DNA from: JASFRS01 sp050114795
Lineage (GTDB): Bacteria > Pseudomonadota > Alphaproteobacteria > Sphingomonadales > CAKZYD01
Reading direction: 5' to 3'
NCBI GenBank assembly: GCA_050114795.1
Contig: JASFRS010000003.1
Coordinates: forward strand, 1-40,562
Length of the DNA stretch: 40,562 nucleotides
Below the pieces are notes generated by a model that saw only the letters and a program-made list of their open reading frames with translations, was not told the DNA's origin and made no database searches. Position 1 is the first letter of the stretch. The number at the start of each line of letters is the position of its first letter. The translations under genes were made by a program, and so were the position numbers. Below, piece by piece: positions 25,731-33,812 of the stretch.

Positions 25731-27076
25731 GACTTATCGTGATAGGGGTTTTTGCCCTCTTTTAAATGCATTCGGATCGGCACACCCTCTAAGCCAAATG
25801 TAAGCCGAAGATCATTGACCAAATAGCGCACATAGCTGTCTGGCAACGCATCTGCCCTGTTTACAAACAAAGCAAATGTTGGCGGACGTGTCTTCGCTTG
25901 TGTTGCATAACGGATCTTTATACGGCGCCCTTTTGCGGCTGGCGGTGGGTTCGTATCAAGAGCATCGCTTAACCATCTGTTTAAAGCTGCTGTCGCGATA
26001 CGTTTGTTCCATGTTTCATGGATAGACAGAACCGTAGGCATTAAGCGGTTAATGCCCTGCCCTGTTTCCGCTGATAAAGCGATTAATGGCACGTCTTTGA
26101 CTTGAGCCAAAGAAATACTCAAAGCTTCTCTAATACTTTTTAATAAGCCCTGACGGTCTTCAACGATGTCCCATTTATTAACCGCCAAGACCAATGCGCG
26201 CCCCTCTTCAACAACAGAGGCAGCAATTTTCAAATCTTGATTTTCAAGGCCCAATGTACCGTCAATCAGAAGCACAACAACTTCGGCATATTGAATAGCA
26301 CGCTTAGTATCAGCCGCGGACAGGCGTTCCAGCTTTTCAGATATTTTAGCGCGCTTACGCAAACCCGCAGTATCAAACAATCTAATTGGATGTCCGTTCC
26401 ACTCCCAATCGATACCGATAGAGTCCCTGGTTATTCCTGCTTCAGGCCCCGTTACAAGACGGTCTTCATTGATCAAATGGTTAATCAATGTCGATTTACC
26501 AGCATTTGGTCGTCCAACGATGGCCATTTGCAACGGCTTTTGGGCGCCTTCATCCTCTTCTTTAGATTGTTCCTGGCCCCGCTCCCATTCGGCTTCACGT
26601 AACGCCTGATAAAGCTCTGCCAAGCCTTCACCATGCTCGGCTGAAACCGCAACTGGCTCCCCAAAGCCCAGACTATAAGCCTCATAAAGTCCGGATTCAG
26701 CGGCGCGCCCCTCGCATTTATTGGCAACAAGGATGACGCGGACGCCCTTTGAACGCAGCCAATCTGCGAAATACTCATCAAGCGGTGTCAAACCAGCACG
26801 TGCATCAATAAGGAATAAGGTAACATCGGCATCGCCAAGAGCAGCCGCAGTCTGCGCGCGCATTCTCGATGACAAAGCATGCGCCTCATCATCCTCCAGG
26901 CCCGCCGTATCAATCACGCGAAAGCGAAAATCACCAATTCGCCCCTCCCCTTCGCGGCGATCACGTGTGACCCCCGGTTGATCGTCAACAAGGGCCAGGC
27001 GTTTTCCAACCAGGCGATTGAACAGAGTCGATTTACCCACATTGGGTCGACCAATGATGGCGATTGAGAAGGGCAT
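25727..27076 (-). CDS. der: Ribosome-assembly GTPase Der
   Basis: Der (EngA) is a tandem GTPase needed for 50S subunit maturation. The 449-residue product has two G domains: the first with GRPNVGKST (9-17), DTAGL (56-60) and NKCEG (119-123), the second with GRPNAGKST (188-196), DTAGLRKR and NKWD. A charged acidic linker (about 165-180) separates them, and a KH-like domain closes the protein. It is the last gene of the panB-TPR-bamB-der series, eleven bases after bamB. Confidence 0.97.
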   Translation of the reverse strand: MPFSIAIIGRPNVGKSTLFNRLVGKRLALVDDQPGVTRDRREGEGRIGDFRFRVIDTAGLEDDEAHALSSRMRAQTAAALGDADVTLFLIDARAGLTPLDEYFADWLRSKGVRVILVANKCEGRAAESGLYEAYSLGFGEPVAVSAEHGEGLAELYQALREAEWERGQEQSKEEDEGAQKPLQMAIVGRPNAGKSTLINHLINEDRLVTGPEAGITRDSIGIDWEWNGHPIRLFDTAGLRKRAKISEKLERLSAADTKRAIQYAEVVVLLIDGTLGLENQDLKIAASVVEEGRALVLAVNKWDIVEDRQGLLKSIREALSISLAQVKDVPLIALSAETGQGINRLMPTVLSIHETWNKRIATAALNRWLSDALDTNPPPAAKGRRIKIRYATQAKTRPPTFALFVNRADALPDSYVRYLVNDLRLTFGLEGVPIRMHLKEGKNPYHDKS

Positions 27077-27087
27077 ATGCCTGTTTA

Positions 27088-28422
27088 CTACCGATAAGCG
27101 GTCACATCTCCATCATCGGAGAGGACGTATAATGTTTCATTCGCCAGGATCGGTGGCATATGAGTGCCCTCGCTTAAGCGAACGCCACTTAGCACCTCAC
27201 CTGAATAGGGTGATACAGAAATCAAATAACCATGAGATGAAGTCAGAAGCAGACGGTCACTTGCCAATATCGGGCCGGACCATGTGATAACACCTTCACG
27301 ATCTTCCGGGTCTGTAAAGCGTTGGAGCTGCGTTGACCAGCGAATTCGTCCATCGCGACGCTGAATAGCCAATAATTCATTATCGACTGAGACCATAAAA
27401 ATATATTCACCGGCAATCCACGGGGTTGCAATAGCCGCCACATCCTGTTCCCAGATCCGGTTCCCAGATGTGTAGTCAATAGCAACCATCCGACCTGCAT
27501 GACTGACTGCATAAACAGTGCCGCGATCTACAATGGGATCCCCATCAATGTCATTCAATGTTGCAAGGGCAGTCAAACGACCAGTCCTCGACAAAGTATC
27601 CGTCCACGCAACCCGCCCATTTTCAACGCGAAGCGCAAAAAGCTCACCAGATGAATAAGCCGCCAACACGGTGCCACCGCCAACGGCTGGCGCTGCAGAG
27701 CCAAGAATGCCGGCAACTTCCACGATCCCAATATGCGTCCAAAGTTCGACGCCATCTTCAGCGGCAAGCGCAATCAATTGGTTATCATGCGTCACGCCAA
27801 AAACACGGCCCTCTGAATAAGCAGGCGCACCACGGAATGGAATAGTCGCTTCATAGCGCCATAATTCCGTGCCTGTTTCTGCATCCAAAGCCAGCATCAT
27901 TCCATAGCCGTTGGTTGCAAAGATTTTACCTTCGCCATAAGCAACGCCACCACCAAAGGCAATTTTATTGCCTTCTTTTTTAACCTTGAAAGAACGCTTC
28001 CAAATTTCACGACCTGTGGCAGCATCAAGGGCGCTAACCGTAGCCTTACTGTCAATCGCATAAAGAATGCCATCAACGACGATTGGCGCTGTCACAAGGC
28101 GGTATTTACCACTGGATCCACGGCCAATACTCCGCCGCCAAAGCCGTTGCGGGGCATCGCCTAAGGACAGATGATGCATTGCGTTGGATGCGGACCCACC
28201 CGATTGGGTCCAGTTCAAATTTTTATAGGGCTGTGGCAAGATGACAGGATCATCCGCCAATGTCGGATCCGCCTCTAAATTCTTCTTAAAGCTTAAAACG
28301 GAAATCCGTTCCCCGCTTAAAGGGGTTTCAGGTGTTTTATCATCACCACCGCTACATGCCGCCAATAAGCTGAACGCACAAAACAAAGCTGTGGATTTTA
28401 AAATCGTCGCGCTTCTTATCAT
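27088..28422 (-). CDS. bamB: Outer-membrane assembly lipoprotein BamB
   Basis: BamB is a lipoprotein of the BAM complex that folds outer-membrane proteins. A lipoprotein signal (1-22) ends in LLAAC with Cys23 as the lipidated residue. The rest is an eight-bladed PQQ-type beta-propeller; repeats such as YAIDSKATVSALDAATGREIW-like and LALDAETGTELW recur about every 40-45 residues. At 444 residues it is somewhat longer than the E. coli protein. Its ATG overlaps the stop of the upstream TPR gene by four bases. Confidence 0.93.
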   Translation of the reverse strand: MIRSATILKSTALFCAFSLLAACSGGDDKTPETPLSGERISVLSFKKNLEADPTLADDPVILPQPYKNLNWTQSGGSASNAMHHLSLGDAPQRLWRRSIGRGSSGKYRLVTAPIVVDGILYAIDSKATVSALDAATGREIWKRSFKVKKEGNKIAFGGGVAYGEGKIFATNGYGMMLALDAETGTELWRYEATIPFRGAPAYSEGRVFGVTHDNQLIALAAEDGVELWTHIGIVEVAGILGSAAPAVGGGTVLAAYSSGELFALRVENGRVAWTDTLSRTGRLTALATLNDIDGDPIVDRGTVYAVSHAGRMVAIDYTSGNRIWEQDVAAIATPWIAGEYIFMVSVDNELLAIQRRDGRIRWSTQLQRFTDPEDREGVITWSGPILASDRLLLTSSHGYLISVSPYSGEVLSGVRLSEGTHMPPILANETLYVLSDDGDVTAYR

Positions 28423-29126
28423 TTGGCGCTGTCCTCTTCTTTTTCTTCGTCCACACTTACGTCTTCATCCACAATGCTAGGAGCCGGACCTAAGACCGCT
28501 AAAACATTATTGGCCCTGGCTTTAACGCCTGGGGGGGCCGTCGGGTCAACAGACAGAATGTTCAGAATTTCACGCGCTTCCTCTTCACGGCTTTCCCGTA
28601 AATAAGACATTGCGATTAACTCATTCGCTAACGCCGCCCAACCGCTGTTAGATTGGGCTAACAATGCAAGCCGCTCCTGCATTTCATTACCGGAAAGCAT
28701 GTCAAATTGAGCGGATGCACTTAATATAATAGCTAAATCTTGCAGAACTTTCGGCGCGTCGCTGTCAGCAGCCACAGCATCATAAAGGGTGACAGCTTCA
28801 CCAACTTTATTTTCCAAGACAAGTAGCTTGGCTTGTGCCAAACGGCTTAGGACGCCATAGCCCTCGCTGCCTTTGTTCTGCAGCTCGACTAGATTTGCAA
28901 AGGCTTCGTTGATGCGTCCGTCATTCACTGCATTAAGCGCAGTTTCATAAATTTCCGCACGCGCCTGCCGCTGTTCCGACACATGTGCATTCCAGGCTTT
29001 AAAGCCTGCAACTGCGATCACCGTCAAAATAGCAGCGCCAATCAGCCAGGAGCCATAGCGCTTCCACAAATTCAAAAGCTGATCGCGGCGATAATCCTCA
29101 TCAACTTCGCGCAGAAAATCAGACAA
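28419..29126 (-). CDS. YfgM-like membrane-anchored TPR protein
   Basis: The 235-residue product has a short cytoplasmic N-terminus (SDFLREVDEDYRRDQ), one transmembrane helix (about 26-44) and a periplasmic helical-repeat domain of the TPR_21 type, ending in an acidic tail. The E. coli homologue YfgM binds the SecYEG translocon and is encoded next to bamB and der, as here. The start codon is TTG at 29126: an in-frame TAA sits six bases upstream, GAGGAG is nine bases upstream, and the conserved N-terminus begins at this point. It overlaps bamB by four bases. Confidence 0.87.
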   Translation of the reverse strand: MSDFLREVDEDYRRDQLLNLWKRYGSWLIGAAILTVIAVAGFKAWNAHVSEQRQARAEIYETALNAVNDGRINEAFANLVELQNKGSEGYGVLSRLAQAKLLVLENKVGEAVTLYDAVAADSDAPKVLQDLAIILSASAQFDMLSGNEMQERLALLAQSNSGWAALANELIAMSYLRESREEEAREILNILSVDPTAPPGVKARANNVLAVLGPAPSIVDEDVSVDEEKEEDSAK

Positions 29127-29141
29127 GAGCTTTTACTCCTC
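29124..29141 (-). promoter_or_regulatory. Ribosome binding site deciding a TTG start, overlapped by a small frame's stop
   Basis: In the minus-strand reading, GAGGAG (29141-29136), nine spacer bases and TTG (29126-29124) form the initiation site of the YfgM-like gene. The TGA of a 22-codon open frame (29142-29140) overlaps the first two bases of this site. Confidence 0.6.
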
Positions 29142-29208
29142 AATTTCGCTCTAATGTGGCGCGTACAATAGCCAAAGCAAGTCCATGAGCAAAGGCAAAT
29201 TCACGCAT
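29140..29208 (-). CDS. Possible 22-residue leader peptide between panB and the YfgM-like gene
   Basis: An ATG at 29208 opens a frame for MREFAFAHGLALAIVRATLERN, given here only in outline: a mixed hydrophobic and charged peptide with no known match. Its stop TGA overlaps the ribosome binding site of the TTG-started gene downstream, an arrangement that could couple translation. The upstream sequence CTGGGT is at best a weak binding site. It may be chance; the frame is short. Confidence 0.25.
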   Translation of the reverse strand: MREFAFAHGLALAIVRATLERN

Positions 29209-29219
29209 ACCCAGATCAA

Positions 29220-30080
29220 CTATTTCTTTTTCGGGTAAATATAGTCATCTGAAGGAAAGGTCCTGCTTTTCACTTCTTCCGCATAAGTACCAACTGCGGC
29301 AGAAATACGATCAGCAAGCGTTTCATAGCGCTTCACAAATCGCGGCGTGCGCTCAAACAGGCCAAGCATATCCTCTGTAACCAGAACCTGGCCATCACAT
29401 TGGTCTGATGCGCCAATACCAATGGTCACAGTTCGCACGGACTTGCTGACCTCTGCAGCCAGTGGCTCGACAACGCCTTCGACAACCATGGCAAAAGCAC
29501 CGGCTTCATCCACAGCCTTAGCATCCTCCAATATCTGCGCCCATTCCTCATTCCCCTGCCCGCGCGCACGGTAACTGCCAAGACGATTAATTTGTTGCGG
29601 CATTAGGCCAATATGACCAACGACAGGTATTCCGCGATCAACGAGAAATTTAATAGTGGGTGCCATCGCAGCACCGCCTTCCAACTTCACACCTTGCGCG
29701 CCGGTTTCTGCAAGCACGCGTGCTGCATTCCGATAAGCCTGTTCCGGCGATTCTTCATATGTTGCAAAAGGCATATCAACGATAACGCAAGCATGCATGG
29801 ACCCGCGCACAACGGCAGCACCATGAGCAATCATCATGTCTAAAGTGACATGGAGTGTTGATGGTAAACCATAAATAACTTGCCCAAGACTGTCTCCAAC
29901 CAACAACATATCGCAATGTTCATCAAGGATTTGAGCATAACGCGCGGTATAAGCTGTAAGCATTACAACGGGTTCGCCATCTTTTCTTTTTGAGATATGA
30001 GGCGCTGCCAACCGCCGCATGGGCGAAGGCGTAGGATGCGCCCGCGATGTGGACGTATCCAATGTATAGGTTGTTGACAT
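29220..30080 (-). CDS. panB: 3-methyl-2-oxobutanoate hydroxymethyltransferase
   Basis: PanB makes ketopantoate from 2-oxoisovalerate and methylenetetrahydrofolate, the first step of pantothenate synthesis. The start at 30080 is preferred over the in-frame ATG at 30137: AGAGAAG lies eight bases upstream and the resulting 287 residues match the family. The barrel motifs are MLTAYTARYAQILDE, LVGDSLGQVIYG, VIVDMPFATY (the metal-binding aspartates), VKLEGG and GHIGLMPQ. Pantothenate is the source of the ACP prosthetic group used by AcpP here. It is found at the head of the YfgM-bamB-der group, an order also seen in other Alphaproteobacteria. Confidence 0.95.
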   Translation of the reverse strand: MSTTYTLDTSTSRAHPTPSPMRRLAAPHISKRKDGEPVVMLTAYTARYAQILDEHCDMLLVGDSLGQVIYGLPSTLHVTLDMMIAHGAAVVRGSMHACVIVDMPFATYEESPEQAYRNAARVLAETGAQGVKLEGGAAMAPTIKFLVDRGIPVVGHIGLMPQQINRLGSYRARGQGNEEWAQILEDAKAVDEAGAFAMVVEGVVEPLAAEVSKSVRTVTIGIGASDQCDGQVLVTEDMLGLFERTPRFVKRYETLADRISAAVGTYAEEVKSRTFPSDDYIYPKKK

Positions 30081-30215
30081 GTTACTGCTTCTCTTGATTG
30101 TTTTATTAAATCGTCTTTTACGCGCCGGCACCGCCACACTCGGCCAAAAACCCGTATTTCATCTAGAATACATCAACTTGTAGCATTATTTGCAAGCCTT
30201 AGAGCGGTATTTTAC

Positions 30216-31763
30216 TCATTCCCACTCAATAGTTCCCGGTGGTTTTGATGTTACGTCATAGACCACACGATTTACACCTCTGACCTCATTGATGATGCGT
30301 GTGGCGGTTCGGCCGAGGAAATTCATATCAAAGGGATAAAAATCCGCCGTCATACCGTCTGTTGACGTGACTGCGCGCAGGGCAAGCACATGGTCATAGG
30401 TTCGGCCATCTCCCATCACGCCAACTGTCTTTACGGGTAGCAACACTGAAAATGCCTGCCAGATCGCGTCATAAAGTCCGGCGTTTCGAATTTCCTCAAG
30501 ATAGATGGCATCTGCTTTTCTCAGCACATCACAGGCTTCTTTTGTGACTTCACCTGGAATTCGAATGGCGAGGCCCGGGCCGGGGAAAGGGTGACGGCCG
30601 ACAAATGCCTCAGGAAGTCCCAGCTCTCGCCCTAAATCCCTCACCTCATCTTTAAAAAGCTCACGCAGCGGCTCCACCAGTTCCATATTCATACGCTCTG
30701 GCAGGCCGCCCACATTATGATGTGATTTGATGGTAACACTTGGACCTCCGGTGAAGGATACACTTTCAATCACGTCGGGATAAAGCGTGCCTTGAGCCAG
30801 GAATTGTGCGCCGCCGATCTTAGCGGCCTCTTCCTCAAATACGTCAATGAATGTGGCACCAATAATCTTGCGTTTACGCTCCGGATCAGAAACTCCAGCC
30901 AGTTTGCCAAGAAACAAATCCTCTACATCCGCATGAACCAAAGGAATGTTGTAATGGCCGCGGAATAGCGAAACGACTTCTTCCGCCTCTGCCGCGCGCA
31001 TCAGCCCATGGTCCACAAAAACACATGTCAATTGATCGCCTATTGCCTCATGAATGAGAACAGCAGCAACGGCGGAGTCAACCCCTCCGGACAAGCCGCA
31101 AATAACCTTGCCATCCCCGACTTGCGCGCGGATTTCTGCGATTTTTGTATCGCGGTAAGCGGCCATGGTCCAATCTCCCCGACAGCCGCATATTTTATGC
31201 GCGAAATTCGAAAGTAATTTGGCGCCATCAGGTGTGTGAACCACTTCAGGATGGAATTGAACGCCATAATAATTTCGAGTTTTATCAGCAATCATTGCAA
31301 CGAGTGCGCCCTCTGAAGTGCCAATAACTTCAAAGCCTTCCGGGGCTTTAATCACATGGTCGCCATGGCTCATCCAGACCTGGTGCCGCTCCCCTTTTGA
31401 CCATAAACCTTTAAACAATGGACTATCACTAACGATATCAACCATAGCACGACCGAATTCTTGATGCTCAGACGTACTCACTTCCCCGCCGAGTTGTGCA
31501 CTCATGGTCTGCAACCCATAGCAGATGCCCAATACCGGTAAGCCGCTTGAAAACACAGCCTCGGGAGCGCGCGGTGTTTCCATGCCCAAAACGCTAGCCG
31601 GACCACCGGATAAAATAATACCCTTCAAGGCTTCATCCTTAAGGGCATCATCCGCAGCGTTAAAGGGCACCACCTCGCAATAAACGCCCGCCTCTCTGAC
31701 GCGCCGCGCAATTAATTGGGTGACTTGAGATCCAAAATCAAGGATAAGAATTTTCTGGTCCAT
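30216..31763 (-). CDS. guaA: GMP synthase (glutamine-hydrolysing)
   Basis: GuaA converts XMP to GMP, using ammonia from its own glutaminase domain. The class I glutaminase domain (about 1-195) has Cys81 (GICYGLQ), His171 and Glu173 (QFHPEV). The ATP pyrophosphatase domain has the P-loop SGGVDS (225-230) and the dimerisation domain ends in the family hallmark KPPGTIEWE. The 515-residue length is normal. It lies downstream of guaB, separated by two genes; its 135-base gap to panB holds no clear terminator. Confidence 0.98.
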   Translation of the reverse strand: MDQKILILDFGSQVTQLIARRVREAGVYCEVVPFNAADDALKDEALKGIILSGGPASVLGMETPRAPEAVFSSGLPVLGICYGLQTMSAQLGGEVSTSEHQEFGRAMVDIVSDSPLFKGLWSKGERHQVWMSHGDHVIKAPEGFEVIGTSEGALVAMIADKTRNYYGVQFHPEVVHTPDGAKLLSNFAHKICGCRGDWTMAAYRDTKIAEIRAQVGDGKVICGLSGGVDSAVAAVLIHEAIGDQLTCVFVDHGLMRAAEAEEVVSLFRGHYNIPLVHADVEDLFLGKLAGVSDPERKRKIIGATFIDVFEEEAAKIGGAQFLAQGTLYPDVIESVSFTGGPSVTIKSHHNVGGLPERMNMELVEPLRELFKDEVRDLGRELGLPEAFVGRHPFPGPGLAIRIPGEVTKEACDVLRKADAIYLEEIRNAGLYDAIWQAFSVLLPVKTVGVMGDGRTYDHVLALRAVTSTDGMTADFYPFDMNFLGRTATRIINEVRGVNRVVYDVTSKPPGTIEWE

Positions 31764-31859
31764 CGGCCTGCCAATGCGGTTGAATTTGGACCGGAAATTA
31801 GACGTGTTACTATGGAAAGTCCAGCCTTGTAACAGTTGTTTTAACTTCCGAAGAAAAGG

Positions 31860-32399
31860 TCAGTTCTGCGCTTGTTGAACTTGATCTTTCATATCTGCTT
31901 GTGCCTGCTGTTCACTGCTGTTTAAAACGGCTTCCTGCGTTTTCTTCAAGGTTTCCCCAAGCGCATGGTCAACATGCTCCAAGGCCTCACAGCCCTTTGC
32001 GCACAAACGCTTTAATCTGGTTAAATTACGTTCAGCCGCAGTGATTTTGCCTTCTTCCAAAAATCCAAGAGACTGAAGTTCAAGCGCATAGGTGCTATTG
32101 GGGTCAATATCCAATGCCAAAGCGTAATAGTCCATAGCCGTCTTTTTACGGTCCAAGGCCGCATGAGCGCGCCCTAAACCAATATAAGCCGAGACGTTTT
32201 TAGGATCAGACACAAGAGCACTTTCAAATATATGCAAGGCATTAAAAGCGTCCCCATCCTTCAATGCCACATCACCATTTTTGACCAGTTCTTGAGATAT
32301 CTTCATCCGAACACCAGATTGATCAGACGCATTCGCATCCCCAAGCCCGGTAATAACTGCAATAACCAAAACCAGAATGGATAATAGATATTTCAACAT
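31860..32399 (-). CDS. Exported TPR-repeat protein
   Basis: The start at 32399 is chosen over the in-frame ATG at 32465: GGGAAAG is close upstream and the protein then opens with a clean signal peptide (MLKYLLSILVLVIAVITGL, cleaved after DANA). The 179-residue product is then a periplasmic protein with about three TPR units between residues 30 and 120 (GDAFNALHIFESALVSDP; AYIGLGRAHAALDRKKTA; YALALDIDPNS). Two cysteines lie close together (LKRLCAKGCE) and may form a disulfide. The C-terminal 30 residues are Gln-rich. The function is unknown; genes like this are found between guaA and the RsmB-like gene in other Alphaproteobacteria. Confidence 0.78.
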   Translation of the reverse strand: MLKYLLSILVLVIAVITGLGDANASDQSGVRMKISQELVKNGDVALKDGDAFNALHIFESALVSDPKNVSAYIGLGRAHAALDRKKTAMDYYALALDIDPNSTYALELQSLGFLEEGKITAAERNLTRLKRLCAKGCEALEHVDHALGETLKKTQEAVLNSSEQQAQADMKDQVQQAQN

Positions 32400-32477
32400 G
32401 GCACTTTCCCAACTTCTGCACATATATCTGCGCTTGGGGCTCTTCAACTCAAGCCCAATTCCCATAAAGTGTTGTTC

Positions 32478-33800
32478 TTAAGCGTTTAAACGCTCAAAAG
32501 TGGCAAAAAAGAAGCCGTCCACTCCGTGGCGATAAGGTGACAATAGCAAACACTGCTCCAAATATGAATGCGTTTCCGCCAAAGCCACCATATTTATATT
32601 GGGTAGAATGCCATGATAATCCATTAATTTCAGATCACCATTTCGTTTTAATGCAGCTTCGACCCGATGCTCCCCTTCTTCTTCGAGAAGGGAGCAGGTA
32701 ATATAAACAACCCGCCCTCCAGGTTTTACAAGCATGCAAGCTTCATCAATCAAATCATCCTGAAGCTTGGTGAATTTCTTGATATCATCCCGATCATAGC
32801 GCCAGCGCGCTTCGGGGTGGCGACGCCAGGTTCCTGTTCCGCTACAGGGCGCATCAACGACCACCAAATCCGCCTTGCCTTGAACGTCTTTAAACACATC
32901 CGCACGGCTTTTAAGATCGTGATTCAATAAATGTGTTGAAACACATGTAACTGCTGAACGTTTTAATCTCGGGTCCAGGTTCTTTAACCGTTGTAAACTT
33001 GTATCCGCTGCAAGAAGACGGCCACGGTCTTTCATCATGGCAGCAAGAGCTAAGGTCTTACCGCCTGCACCCGCGCAGAGATCAATAACGGTCTGCCCTG
33101 GCTGGGCCTCACATAAAGCTGATACGATTTGCGAGCCTTCATCTTGAAGTTCAAAATAGCCTGACCTGAACAAAGGGTGATTTTCCAAATAACGTTGCTC
33201 TTTCAAACGCAAACCCCAAGGCGAATGAGCACACACATCCAATTCAATCGATTCTTCCGCAAATCGAGTTTTAAGGTCTTCGCGCGGCAACGACAGGCTA
33301 TTTACGCGCAAATCAACCGGTGCACGCTCATTCAGCGACAGCCGAACCGCATCCGCACCCTCACCAAATCGCCTTTGAAGGCTATCCGCAAGATATGCGG
33401 GACAGTTCCATTTGGCCCAAAGCGGCGCGGTTTCCTGGTCAATGGTCTGCGCTAGAGCAATTAACTGCCGTTCAGAGTCGGCGATCTTAGCAGGCGCATA
33501 AGTCTCACCAGTAAATAAGTCCAGGAGTGATGCATCATTTAAAGCTAGATGACTGATAAGCAATCTGCGACCGTCACTCCCCTGTCCAGCTTCACCACAA
33601 ATCCATAGATATAAACCACGTGCACGCAATACGGCATACACATGATCAAAGACCGCACGGCGATCACCGGAACCAGCATAGCGCCGTGCCCGAAAAAACG
33701 CTTTCAATAAAACATCAGCTGCTGCACCTTGACGTGCGATGGACTCTTCGATTTCATCCAACGCCTCTATGGCACATTGCAGACGCGCCGCAGGCGTCAT
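32478..33800 (-). CDS. RsmB/NOP2-family rRNA (cytosine-C5) methyltransferase
   Basis: A SAM-dependent RNA m5C methyltransferase, closest in layout to RsmB, which methylates C967 of 16S rRNA. An N-terminal NusB-like helical region (about 1-140) precedes the catalytic domain, which has DLCAGAGGKTLALAA (SAM site), VVDAPCSGTGTWRRHPEARW and VYITCSLLEEEGE. The cysteines in PCSGTG and TCS are the two expected catalytic cysteines. At 440 residues it fits RsmB, but the target base cannot be read from the sequence. It starts twelve bases after guaB. Confidence 0.88.
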   Translation of the reverse strand: MTPAARLQCAIEALDEIEESIARQGAAADVLLKAFFRARRYAGSGDRRAVFDHVYAVLRARGLYLWICGEAGQGSDGRRLLISHLALNDASLLDLFTGETYAPAKIADSERQLIALAQTIDQETAPLWAKWNCPAYLADSLQRRFGEGADAVRLSLNERAPVDLRVNSLSLPREDLKTRFAEESIELDVCAHSPWGLRLKEQRYLENHPLFRSGYFELQDEGSQIVSALCEAQPGQTVIDLCAGAGGKTLALAAMMKDRGRLLAADTSLQRLKNLDPRLKRSAVTCVSTHLLNHDLKSRADVFKDVQGKADLVVVDAPCSGTGTWRRHPEARWRYDRDDIKKFTKLQDDLIDEACMLVKPGGRVVYITCSLLEEEGEHRVEAALKRNGDLKLMDYHGILPNINMVALAETHSYLEQCLLLSPYRHGVDGFFFATFERLNA

Positions 33801-33812
33801 GGCTCTTTCCTG

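Noticed and set aside
32428..32458. A terminator between the RsmB-like gene and the TPR gene
   Set aside because: A bulged stem (TTGGG...CCCAA) is present, but no T run follows on the transcribed strand.
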